Positions 1-5,675 of a DNA stretch of 7,474 nucleotides are shown one piece after another. A program made the translations under genes and the position numbers. Origin of the DNA: Bacillota bacterium (GTDB taxonomy: Bacteria > Bacillota > Negativicutes > Veillonellales > Negativicoccaceae); the NCBI GenBank assembly GCA_023418435.1, contig JAEZZT010000124.1, positions 1 to 7,474 of the forward strand. The letters run 5' to 3'. Under the pieces are notes generated by a model that was not told the DNA's origin, ran no database searches, and saw only the letters and a list, made by a program, of their open reading frames with translations. Numbering within the stretch: the stretch's first letter is position 1; every line of letters starts with the position of its first letter.

Positions 1-1
1 T

Positions 2-391
2 CAGTTTGCGGTGGCAGTGGATGACGCCTTCATGGATATTACGGAAGTAATTCGTGGGAATGATTTGCGGGAATCCACTCCTTACCAGGTGCGATTTATT
101 CATGCTCTGGGAAAGCCGATTCCCGAGTATCGGCACATATCTCTATTGGTGGATAAGGAGGGGTACCGGCTGTCGAAACGTCAGCAAGGGATTACTTTGC
201 GAGAGTGCTGGAATGCCGGTCTTACCACAGAGGAAATTTTGGGGATCATTGCCTATTGGGGCGGTGCGTCAAGTAGGTTAAAGCCGTTGAATTTGCAAGA
301 GTTGGCGCAGATTCCTTTGGCGAGTTGGAACTTGGCTAGAGAAGAGATTGTAGTGGAGGATATCGATGAACTGGAAAGAAGCTTTAGATAA
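2..391 (+). CDS. gluQ: Glutamyl-Q tRNA(Asp) synthetase, C-terminal part (5' end outside window)
   Basis: The reading frame is open from the first complete codon in the window and ends at TAA 389-391, giving 129 visible codons of a protein that is usually about 290-310 residues. The GTG at 11 is internal, because the frame continues upstream as Gln-Phe-Ala, which fits the family's YQFAVAVDD stretch. Seen: VDDAFMDITEVIRGNDL followed by STPYQ, and a class I synthetase KMSKS-type loop written LSKR at visible residues 57-60. About 70 residues follow and then the protein stops, with no anticodon-binding domain. Known: GluQ-RS enzymes are truncated GluRS paralogs that activate glutamate and attach it to queuosine at position 34 of tRNA(Asp). 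The early end after the KMSKS region favours GluQ-RS over full-length GltX. The zinc-site cysteines and HIGH motif would lie upstream and cannot be checked. The last 26 nt overlap the next gene. Confidence 0.85.
   Translation, partial: QFAVAVDDAFMDITEVIRGNDLRESTPYQVRFIHALGKPIPEYRHISLLVDKEGYRLSKRQQGITLRECWNAGLTTEEILGIIAYWGGASSRLKPLNLQELAQIPLASWNLAREEIVVEDIDELERSFR
355..360 (+). promoter_or_regulatory. Ribosome binding site for the CoA-binding gene
   Basis: GGAGGA lies 5 nt before ATG 366, inside the gluQ coding sequence. It fixes the start of the downstream gene and shows that the 26-nt overlap between the two genes is real and not a start-calling artefact. Confidence 0.75.
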
Positions 392-740
392 AAAAGTGTG
401 GGCAGTAGTAGGCGCCACTCCGAAAAAAGAAAAATTCGGGTATCGAATCTTTGCTTTGCTGAAAAAACGAGGTTATGAAGTATATCCGATTCATCCGGTG
501 GCCAAAGAAATCGATGGGGAACCGTGCTATACATCTTTACAGGATATCCCCGCCAAGGTGCAGGTGGTCGATTTCGTGGTAGGACGAGATGTGGGGCTGA
601 ACGTGCTGGATGAGTGTAAGAAAGTGGGGGTAGAGACCGTTTGGTTGCAGCCGGGCGCGGATCATCCGGATGTAGTGCAAAAGGCTCGAGAACTCGGCTT
701 GAACGTAGTGCAAGATTGCGTTTTGATTCGTCTGAATTGA
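366..740 (+). CDS. CoA-binding domain protein (YccU/CoA_binding_2 family)
   Basis: This encodes a 124-residue, single-domain soluble protein. Near the N-terminus it has the Rossmann-type nucleotide loop WAVVGATPKKEKFG (residues 12-25). This is followed by YEVYPIHPVAKEIDG (36-50) and a C-terminal half with VDFVVGRD, WLQPGA and QDCVLIR, all typical of the small CoA_binding_2 (YccU/YneT-like) proteins. These proteins resemble the CoA-binding domain of succinyl-CoA synthetase alpha subunits but lack the catalytic part. The physiological role of the family is not established, and no enzymatic activity should be assumed. The start is supported by GGAGGA 5 nt upstream. The gene overlaps the end of gluQ by 26 nt, so the two are very probably co-transcribed and translationally coupled. 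A strong terminator 23 nt after the stop ends the unit. Length and composition look normal for the family. Confidence 0.85.
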   Translation: MNWKEALDKKVWAVVGATPKKEKFGYRIFALLKKRGYEVYPIHPVAKEIDGEPCYTSLQDIPAKVQVVDFVVGRDVGLNVLDECKKVGVETVWLQPGADHPDVVQKARELGLNVVQDCVLIRLN

Positions 741-762
741 TTTTAGATTATAATTTAATTAG

Positions 763-810
763 AAAACAACCTTTCGAGGACTGATTTTACTTGAAGGGTT
801 GTTTTTATTT
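763..810 (+). terminator. Rho-independent terminator after the gluQ / CoA-binding unit
   Basis: The arm 763-778 pairs with 790-805 over 16 base pairs, including two G-T wobbles (772/796 and 776/792), around an 11-nt loop (779-789). A T-rich run, TTTTTATTT, overlaps the end of the right arm at 802-810. This is a canonical intrinsic terminator for + strand transcription. It separates the upstream pair from the dcw operon, so mraZ and the genes after it should depend on their own promoter. Confidence 0.9.
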
Positions 811-847
811 GCTTGTGAATACTTCATTCAGTAGAGAACAAGTGTTC

Positions 848-895
848 GCCTACTATTTATTGTGGCAATTCTGCTGAGTGCCTACTAGTGGTAGG
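848..895 (+). repeat. GCCTACTA direct repeat plus small palindrome upstream of the mraZ promoter
   Basis: The octamer GCCTACTA occurs at 848-855 and again at 880-887, three 10.7-bp helical turns apart. The second copy runs into a palindrome, CCTAC-N5-GTAGG (881-895). The sites lie just upstream of the -35 element at 910. This could be the target of an additional regulator, but two short copies can also arise by chance, so no function is assigned. Confidence 0.3.
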
Positions 896-954
896 AGAGT
901 GGTAAAATTTTGTCATAAAGTGGGGGATTATGGTAGAATGTGGGTAAAAGTGGT
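889..954 (+). promoter_or_regulatory. MraZ operator: phased TGGK box array
   Basis: Boxes of the form TGGT/TGGG start at 889, 900, 921, 931, 941 and 951. The last four are exactly 10 bp apart and alternate TGGG, TGGT, TGGG, TGGT. The second and fourth share TGGTAGAA. The 900 and 921 boxes are 21 bp apart, about two turns, with a degenerate TTGT between them. Known: MraZ in E. coli binds three TGGGN repeats separated by 5 nt, and in Mycoplasma it binds AAAGTGG-type boxes. Here AAAGTGGG is at 917-924 and AAAGTGGT at 947-954. The array covers the spacer, the extended -10 and the initial transcribed region, which fits autorepression. Confidence 0.8.
910..939 (+). promoter_or_regulatory. Sigma-A/sigma-70-type promoter of the mraZ (dcw) operon
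   Basis: The -35 box is TTGTCA (910-915, 5 of 6 matches to TTGACA). The -10 box is TAGAAT (934-939, 5 of 6 matches to TATAAT), with an 18-nt spacer. TGG directly before the -10 (931-933) supplies an extended -10 TGn element. The predicted transcription start is around 946, giving a leader of about 38 nt before the mraZ ATG. The promoter lies within the MraZ box array, so a bound MraZ oligomer would block RNA polymerase. Confidence 0.75.
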
Positions 955-983
955 AGAAATTGATGGAAAAGAGGTGAGCAAGC

Positions 984-1424
984 ATGTTTATGGGGAAACA
1001 CTCCCACACGGTAGACGCCAAAGGGCGCATGATCGTTCCTTCCGTTTTTCGTGAAGAACTGGGGGATAGTTTCGTAATTACCCGAGGTTTGGATGCTTGC
1101 TTAACCATTTATCCGAAAGCGGCTTGGCAAAAAATGGCGGAACGCTTGCAAAGTCTCTCCACGACTCGCAAAGAAGTTCGTGCTCTCATCCGTTTTTTGA
1201 TCGGGGGCAGTAACGAAGTTGAATACGACAAGCAGGGAAGAATTTTGATTCCGGCGCATTTGCGAGAATATGCCCATATCAAACGAGATGCGATTGTCAT
1301 CGGAACCGGTGACAGGATCGAAGTATGGAGCAAAGAAGAATATGCCGCATATGAAAATGAGCAAGTCGAAGATATTAGCGAAATCGCTGAATCTCTAGAG
1401 TTGCCGATCGACTTCAGTATCTAA
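984..1424 (+). CDS. mraZ: Transcriptional regulator MraZ
   Basis: This encodes a 146-residue protein of normal length for MraZ. It contains two tandem SpoVT/AbrB-like swapped-hairpin domains, each with the conserved DxxxR signature: DAKGR at residues 11-15 followed by MIVP, and DKQGR at 82-86 followed by ILIP. MraZ assembles into ring-shaped oligomers whose DxxxR loops contact TGGG-type DNA repeats, and it represses its own dcw operon. The ATG at 984 is preceded by GAGGTGA (971-977) with suitable spacing and gives the common N-terminus MFMG. The Met at residue 3 is a less likely alternative. The array of TGGK boxes in the promoter directly upstream supports autoregulation. It is the first gene of the operon and ends 1 nt before rsmH. 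No unusual features are seen. Confidence 0.97.
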   Translation: MFMGKHSHTVDAKGRMIVPSVFREELGDSFVITRGLDACLTIYPKAAWQKMAERLQSLSTTRKEVRALIRFLIGGSNEVEYDKQGRILIPAHLREYAHIKRDAIVIGTGDRIEVWSKEEYAAYENEQVEDISEIAESLELPIDFSI

Positions 1425-1425
1425 T

Positions 1426-2355
1426 ATGTTTCAACATCAAAGTGTTTTACTACAAGAAACGATTGAGCGGGTCTTTACCAATCCGAGCGGTGTCTATGTG
1501 GATATGACTTTGGGAGGTGGCGGGCATAGCGAAGCGCTGAGCCGATACCTCGCACCGGATGCCTTGCTGATCGGTCTGGATCGAGATGAAGATGCCATCG
1601 CAGCGGCCGGGAAACGTTTGGCGAATGTGAATTGCCGAGTGGAGTTGGTTCACATCAATTACAAAGAGATTGTCGCCGCGGTGAAAGGGCTGGGATTGAG
1701 CCAAGTAGATGGCATTATCTGCGATTTGGGGGTTTCGTCCTACCAATTGGATACTGCTGAAAGAGGTTTCTCCTATCGGCAGGATGGCCGCTTGGATATG
1801 CGGATGGATCGGAATCAAAGTTGGAGTGCCTACGATGTAGTCAACGGTTATTCGGCCGCAGACTTAACCAGAATCATCAAAGATTATGGGGAAGAGCGTT
1901 GGGCGAAACGAATCGCCTCTTTCATCGCAGAGGCTCGTAAAGAGAAACCGATTGAAACTACGGCACAGTTGACCGAAATCATACGTCGAGCCATTCCCAA
2001 AGCGGCTCGCAAAGACGGTCCGCATCCGGCAAAGCGAACGTTCCAAGCCATTCGTATTGAAGTGAATGGAGAATTGGAAGATTTACGCCAGGCGATGGAG
2101 GATGCCGTATCTATCCTGAAAGTAGGCGGAAGGTTGGGAGTGATTACTTTCCACTCGTTGGAAGATCGGATAGTCAAAAATACATTTAAAGAGTTGAGTA
2201 CGGGTTGTACTTGTCCGCCGATGTTACCGATGTGCGTGTGTGGACAAACAGCAAGTGTCAAATTGATGGGAAAATCGATTGCTCCCGGTGAAGCGGAGTT
2301 GGCGGAGAATCATCGAGCACGTAGTGCCAGGTTGAGAGTAGTAGAAAAAATTTAA
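1426..2355 (+). CDS. rsmH: 16S rRNA (cytosine(1402)-N(4))-methyltransferase RsmH (MraW)
   Basis: This encodes a 309-residue protein, the usual length for the family. RsmH uses S-adenosylmethionine to methylate N4 of C1402 in the 16S rRNA P-site region. Seen: the SAM-binding loop LGGGGHS (residues 29-35), the acidic motif GLDRD (50-54), the catalytic-region DLGVSS (100-105) followed by GFSYR and the LDMRMD stretch, then HPAKRTFQAIRIEVN, TFHSLEDRIVK, a cysteine-rich CTCPP...CVCG segment, and the C-terminal signature NHRARSARLRVVEKI. The start ATG lies 1 nt after the mraZ stop codon. It has no recognisable Shine-Dalgarno sequence in the preceding 20 nt, so translation probably depends on ribosomes finishing mraZ. 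The N-terminus FQHQSVLLQETIE matches the family and supports this start. ftsL follows after 13 nt. Confidence 0.97.
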   Translation: MFQHQSVLLQETIERVFTNPSGVYVDMTLGGGGHSEALSRYLAPDALLIGLDRDEDAIAAAGKRLANVNCRVELVHINYKEIVAAVKGLGLSQVDGIICDLGVSSYQLDTAERGFSYRQDGRLDMRMDRNQSWSAYDVVNGYSAADLTRIIKDYGEERWAKRIASFIAEARKEKPIETTAQLTEIIRRAIPKAARKDGPHPAKRTFQAIRIEVNGELEDLRQAMEDAVSILKVGGRLGVITFHSLEDRIVKNTFKELSTGCTCPPMLPMCVCGQTASVKLMGKSIAPGEAELAENHRARSARLRVVEKI

Positions 2356-2356
2356 C

Positions 2357-2360
2357 GGAG
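2357..2360 (+). promoter_or_regulatory. Ribosome binding site deciding the ftsL start
   Basis: GGAG at 2357-2360 lies 8 nt before ATG 2369 but only 2 nt before ATG 2363, and it overlaps GTG 2360. Of the three in-frame starts within 10 nt, only ATG 2369 has normal spacing. Confidence 0.65.
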
Positions 2361-2368
2361 TGATGGAA

Positions 2369-2767
2369 ATGTGGACAAAAACAAATGGTTGGCAAGCAAG
2401 CATAGCAGAACAACATGCACAAATAGTTGTGACCAATCCTCGCGTGACGAGAGAAGGAAGCAAGCTGTCGATTTTGCTGTTTGCGATTGCGTTGCTCGTT
2501 TTGTGGGCGATTCCCTATTCCATCAACATTACTCTGGAATCGAAAGGTTATGAAGTACAACAAGTTCGTGCCCGTGTCGTACAACTGACGAAGGCCAATG
2601 AGGCTTTGCGCTTGGAAGTAGGGCAATTAAAATCGCCGGGACGAATCCAGGCGATTGCAGAAAAAGAATTGGGGATGAGAATTCCTACAGTGGCATTATA
2701 TAGTAGTGCCGGTACCAATTCGGTTATCGCACACAAGGGACCGAATGCAGATCGGATTCGTGATTAA
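2369..2767 (+). CDS. ftsL: Cell division protein FtsL (septum formation initiator-like)
   Basis: This is a 132-residue bitopic membrane protein. A cytoplasmic N-terminus of about 32 residues ends in basic residues (R25, R28, K32). It is followed by one hydrophobic segment (about residues 33-54) and an extracytoplasmic coiled coil (about 57-88) with hydrophobic residues at heptad spacing (V66, L73, L80, L87). The segment SPGRIQAIAEKELGM (89-103) is characteristic of the FtsL/DivIC families. FtsL forms a complex with FtsB/DivIC and FtsQ/DivIB that activates the septal synthase FtsW-FtsI. Sequence divergence makes FtsL hard to separate from DivIC by motif alone; its position directly after rsmH favours FtsL. 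Starts at 2360 (GTG) and 2363 (ATG) are possible, but the ribosome binding site fits 2369. Unusually, no ftsI follows: the next gene is murE. Confidence 0.85.
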   Translation: MWTKTNGWQASIAEQHAQIVVTNPRVTREGSKLSILLFAIALLVLWAIPYSINITLESKGYEVQQVRARVVQLTKANEALRLEVGQLKSPGRIQAIAEKELGMRIPTVALYSSAGTNSVIAHKGPNADRIRD

Positions 2768-2769
2768 GA

Positions 2770-2792
2770 ATAGCAGCCTTCGGGGCTGCTAT
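2770..2792 (+). other. GC-rich hairpin between ftsL and murE
   Basis: A 9-bp perfect stem (2770-2778 with 2784-2792; core AGCAGCC/GGCTGCT) closes on the 5-nt loop TTCGG. It begins 2 nt after the ftsL stop and ends 8 nt before the murE ribosome binding site. The following bases, ATAACTATAT, are AT-rich but have no T-run, so it is not a convincing intrinsic terminator. It may act as a partial terminator, an mRNA-stabilising or processing element, or a remnant of a rearrangement. Confidence 0.6.
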
Positions 2793-2812
2793 AACTATAT
2801 GGAGGGGAAAAG

Positions 2813-4300
2813 ATGAAAACAACGCTGGATTTGAAGAATGCTTTGGCATATGAGAAGATCATTGATTTGCAAGAGGTAGAGATTACCGGAATTACCACGG
2901 ATTCGCGTCAAGTGAAGCCGGGATATTTATTCATTTGTTTGCCGGGACATCAGACGGATGGTCATCGCTATGCACCGCAAGCAGTGGAACAAGGCGCTGT
3001 TGCCGTTCTTGCAGAACGTGAGTTGGAGTTGTCGGGCGATGTGACGCAATTTATCGTCAAAAGCACGGCCAAGGCCATGCAGGAAGTGGTACCTTACTTC
3101 TATGACTATCCGGCGCAAAAGATGCGTATGATCGGGGTCACCGGTACCAACGGCAAGACAACCGTCACGCATATGATCGCCCATATACTGGAAAAAGCAG
3201 GACATAAGACGGGAATCATAGGTACGGTGCATGTGGTTATCGACGGAGTGTCGGAGCCCGTACACAATACGACTCCGGATGTGGATCATTTGCAGAATAT
3301 TTTGGCTCGGATGCAAGCGGTGGGGACGGAATATGTTCTGATGGAAGTATCTTCGCATGCATTGGAGTTGGGACGTGTGGCCGGTTGTGAATTCGACACT
3401 GCCGTATTCACGAATCTCACGCAGGACCACTTGGATTTCCATGGTTCGATGGAAGCCTATGGTCAAGCCAAGGCCAAGTTATTTGCCGGTGTGGCGAAAG
3501 GCGGAGTGAAAAAAGGAAAAGCCGCGGTCATCAATAGTGACGATCCACATGGTTTATTGATGCGGGAAGCGGCACAGGGAGATGATTGTCGTGTGCTGAC
3601 GTACGGGACCAAGGGACAGGAGAGCCTGTTTGCCAAGGATATACTGGTCAATGCACTCGGTTCTTCCTTTACTTTGGTTCATGAAGAAGCGGAGTATCCG
3701 GTACATATTCATGCCATGGGCATGTTCAATATTTACAATGCATTGGCGGCCATCGGTGCATGCTATGCGGAAGGCGTAGGAATGCCCGAAATTTTGGCGG
3801 CAATGGCGGATTTCAAAGCCGTTCCGGGACGCTTTGAACGTGTGGATGAAGGTCAGGATTTTGCAGTAGTCGTTGACTATGCCCATACTCCGGACGGTTT
3901 GGAGAATATTCTTAAAACGGCCAAGGAAATCACGGATGGAAAAGTGTTGATTACTTTCGGCTGCGGCGGTGATCGGGATCGCACGAAGCGACCGATTATG
4001 GGAGAATTGGCTTCGCGCTATGCAGATGTCGTGATAGTGACCAGTGATAATCCCCGTACGGAAGATCCGGAGCAGATTGCCGAAGAAGTTTATGCCGGCG
4101 CATTGCAAAATAAGGGACCGCATAAAATCTTACGCAAAGAGGTCAATCGTGCCGAAGCCATCGCCAAGATTATTGAGATGGCACAAAGTGGAGATATCGT
4201 ATTGATTGCGGGCAAAGGTCATGAAGATTACCAAATTTTGAAAGACAAGACGATTCATTTTGATGATAGAGAGCAAGCCAGAAATGCATTAAGGAGGTAG
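2813..4300 (+). CDS. murE: UDP-MurNAc-L-Ala-D-Glu:meso-diaminopimelate ligase MurE
   Basis: This encodes a 495-residue cytoplasmic Mur ligase. It adds meso-diaminopimelate to UDP-MurNAc-L-Ala-D-Glu using ATP. Seen: an N-terminal UDP-binding domain with TDSRQVKPGYLF (29-40), the ATP loop GTNGKT (111-116), the substrate-binding NTTPD (152-156), EVSSHALE (178-185), NLTQDHLDFHG (201-211) and the expected carbamylated lysine K220 in YGQAK. The C-terminal domain contains YAHTPDGLEN, GCGGDRDRTKRP and DNPRTEDP (412-419), with GKGHE near the end. DNPR is the signature of meso-DAP-adding MurE; lysine-adding enzymes have a different motif here. The wall is therefore inferred to be DAP-type. GGAGG (2801-2805) lies 7 nt before ATG 2813. 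The gene follows ftsL after 45 nt containing a hairpin, where ftsI is usually found, and it ends 1 nt before murF. Confidence 0.97.
   Translation: MKTTLDLKNALAYEKIIDLQEVEITGITTDSRQVKPGYLFICLPGHQTDGHRYAPQAVEQGAVAVLAERELELSGDVTQFIVKSTAKAMQEVVPYFYDYPAQKMRMIGVTGTNGKTTVTHMIAHILEKAGHKTGIIGTVHVVIDGVSEPVHNTTPDVDHLQNILARMQAVGTEYVLMEVSSHALELGRVAGCEFDTAVFTNLTQDHLDFHGSMEAYGQAKAKLFAGVAKGGVKKGKAAVINSDDPHGLLMREAAQGDDCRVLTYGTKGQESLFAKDILVNALGSSFTLVHEEAEYPVHIHAMGMFNIYNALAAIGACYAEGVGMPEILAAMADFKAVPGRFERVDEGQDFAVVVDYAHTPDGLENILKTAKEITDGKVLITFGCGGDRDRTKRPIMGELASRYADVVIVTSDNPRTEDPEQIAEEVYAGALQNKGPHKILRKEVNRAEAIAKIIEMAQSGDIVLIAGKGHEDYQILKDKTIHFDDREQARNALRR
4291..4297 (+). promoter_or_regulatory. Ribosome binding site of murF inside the end of murE
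   Basis: AAGGAGG matches the anti-Shine-Dalgarno complement fully and lies within the last codons of murE, 4 nt before ATG 4302. It supports both the murF start and coupled translation. Confidence 0.8.
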
Positions 4301-4301
4301 T

Positions 4302-5675
4302 ATGGCTCAGTTTTCGGTAGAGGAGATCCTCGCAGCGACGGGCGGCACCCTAGTACAGGGGAGCGAAACGGTACAGGTAGAGGGAGTCAGCATAGATAGC
4401 CGCACTATTGCACCGGGAATGCTTTTTATCCCGTTGCAAGGAGAAAAAAGCGATGGGCATGCATATATCGGAAAAGCGATCCAAGCCGGCGCCGGCGCTG
4501 TTTTGACTGCGGTACCGGTTGCTTTGGAGAGCTCCGAGATACCTTGTGTGCAAGTGGAAGATACTTTGTTGGCATTGCAACAATTGGCCAATTATCATCG
4601 GCGCAGATTTCAAATTCCGGTGATCGCCGTTACCGGTTCCAATGGCAAAACCACGACGAAAGACATGGTGGCGGAAGTATTGTCCACCAAGTACCAAGTG
4701 TGCAAGACGCAGAAAAATTATAATAATGAAATAGGCTTGCCATTGACTTTATTGTCCTTACAGGAAAGTGATGAGGCTTGCGTGGTGGAAATGGGCATGC
4801 GCGGCTTGGGGCAAATTGCGGAATTAGCTAAGATTGCGGAGCCCACCATCGGCGTAGTGACCAATGTCGGGGTGGCGCATCTGGAGCTCTTGGAGACACA
4901 GGAGAATATTGCACGAGCCAAGGGCGAGTTGGTAGAGGCATTGCCGAGCGATGGCACGGCCGTTTTGAATATGGATGATGAACGAGTCGCCGGTATGCAA
5001 GGCTTGAGCGAGTGTCGCGTGATCGGTTACGGTATGGGATCTCAAGCCGCCGTGCAAGCTTTGGATCTGCAATTTGCAGAGGGCGGAACCGATTTTATGT
5101 GCCGTTCTTTTGATGAGGTTTTTGCCGTGCATTTACCTGTGGCCGGCAAGCACAATGTGTATAATGCCTTGGCAGCTATTGCCGTCGCGAGAGTTTTAGG
5201 TGTGTCGGCTGAAAAGATCCGTAAGGCATTGGCGCATTGGTTGGGCGGCGAGATGCGTCAGGAAAAAATGGAACTGGACGGCATCTGCTTCATCAACGAC
5301 GCGTATAATGCCAACCCGGTTTCCGTACTGATGGCAATCGAGTCGTTACCGCAGTTCGGTGAAGGTCGCAAGTTCGTGGTATTGGGAGATATGTTGGAAC
5401 TCGGACCGACGGCTGCGGACTGGCATTATCGCATGGGCGAAGCGGTGGCAGCGGCCGGTGTTACCGGCTTGGTCGGTTTGGGCGAGTTGGCTGCGGAAGC
5501 GGTGAGAGCTGCCTCAGAATCGGGAGTTCCTCATGGATATGCCTGCCGATCTCATGCGGATGCGATGGCTTGGTTGAAAGCACATCTCCAAGAGGGAGAT
5601 ATCGTGCTCTTGAAAGGATCACGAGCCATGCATCTGGAAGATATCATTGAGCAGTGGAAAGAAGGACGGAATTGA
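4302..5675 (+). CDS. murF: UDP-MurNAc-tripeptide:D-alanyl-D-alanine ligase MurF
   Basis: This encodes a 457-residue cytoplasmic Mur ligase, which adds D-Ala-D-Ala to the UDP-MurNAc-tripeptide and so completes the soluble precursor. Seen: the N-terminal DSRTIAPGMLFIPLQGEKSDGH segment, which parallels the first domain of MurE; the ATP loop GSNGKTT (from residue 112, K116); NYNNEIGLPLTLL (from 139), a motif specific to MurF; EMGMRGLGQI; TNVGVAHLE; the ARAKGEL segment (K207) at the carbamylated-lysine position; and DAYNANPVS (from 333), also MurF-specific. The C-terminus VLLKGSRAMHLE is typical. The gene starts 1 nt after murE, and its TGA shares an A with the ATG of mraY. In B. subtilis murF lies outside the dcw cluster, whereas here it sits between murE and mraY as in E. 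coli. No defects are seen. Confidence 0.97.
   Translation: MAQFSVEEILAATGGTLVQGSETVQVEGVSIDSRTIAPGMLFIPLQGEKSDGHAYIGKAIQAGAGAVLTAVPVALESSEIPCVQVEDTLLALQQLANYHRRRFQIPVIAVTGSNGKTTTKDMVAEVLSTKYQVCKTQKNYNNEIGLPLTLLSLQESDEACVVEMGMRGLGQIAELAKIAEPTIGVVTNVGVAHLELLETQENIARAKGELVEALPSDGTAVLNMDDERVAGMQGLSECRVIGYGMGSQAAVQALDLQFAEGGTDFMCRSFDEVFAVHLPVAGKHNVYNALAAIAVARVLGVSAEKIRKALAHWLGGEMRQEKMELDGICFINDAYNANPVSVLMAIESLPQFGEGRKFVVLGDMLELGPTAADWHYRMGEAVAAAGVTGLVGLGELAAEAVRAASESGVPHGYACRSHADAMAWLKAHLQEGDIVLLKGSRAMHLEDIIEQWKEGRN
5662..5666 (+). promoter_or_regulatory. Ribosome binding site deciding the mraY start
   Basis: AAGGA lies 8 nt before ATG 5675. The in-frame GTG at 5654, which would add seven residues, lies upstream of this site and has no comparable signal of its own. 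The start at 5675 is therefore preferred. Confidence 0.7.

Noticed and set aside
749..754. Perfect TATAAT just after the CoA-binding gene
   Set aside because: The nearest -35-like sequence, TTGATT at 723-728, is a poor match with a 20-nt spacer. Any transcript would start immediately before or within the terminator at 763-810. AT-rich context explains it.
857..1108. - strand open frame of 83 codons across the mraZ promoter and mraZ start
   Set aside because: It runs antisense through the promoter, operator and mraZ N-terminus, with a low-complexity, unrecognisable product.
2790..2795. TATAAC as a -10 box for an internal murE promoter
   Set aside because: There is no TTGACA-like sequence 16-18 nt upstream, and the site overlaps the end of the hairpin stem.
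2927..3466. Long open frame on the - strand inside murE (179 codons), and a similar one at 3554-4123
   Set aside because: Both lie wholly opposite well-supported murE coding sequence, show no family motifs and have no convincing ribosome binding sites. They are by-products of murE codon usage.
5654..5674. GTG at 5654 as the mraY start
   Set aside because: It would add seven charged residues (VERRTEL), has no ribosome binding site of its own, and lies upstream of the AAGGA that fits ATG 5675.
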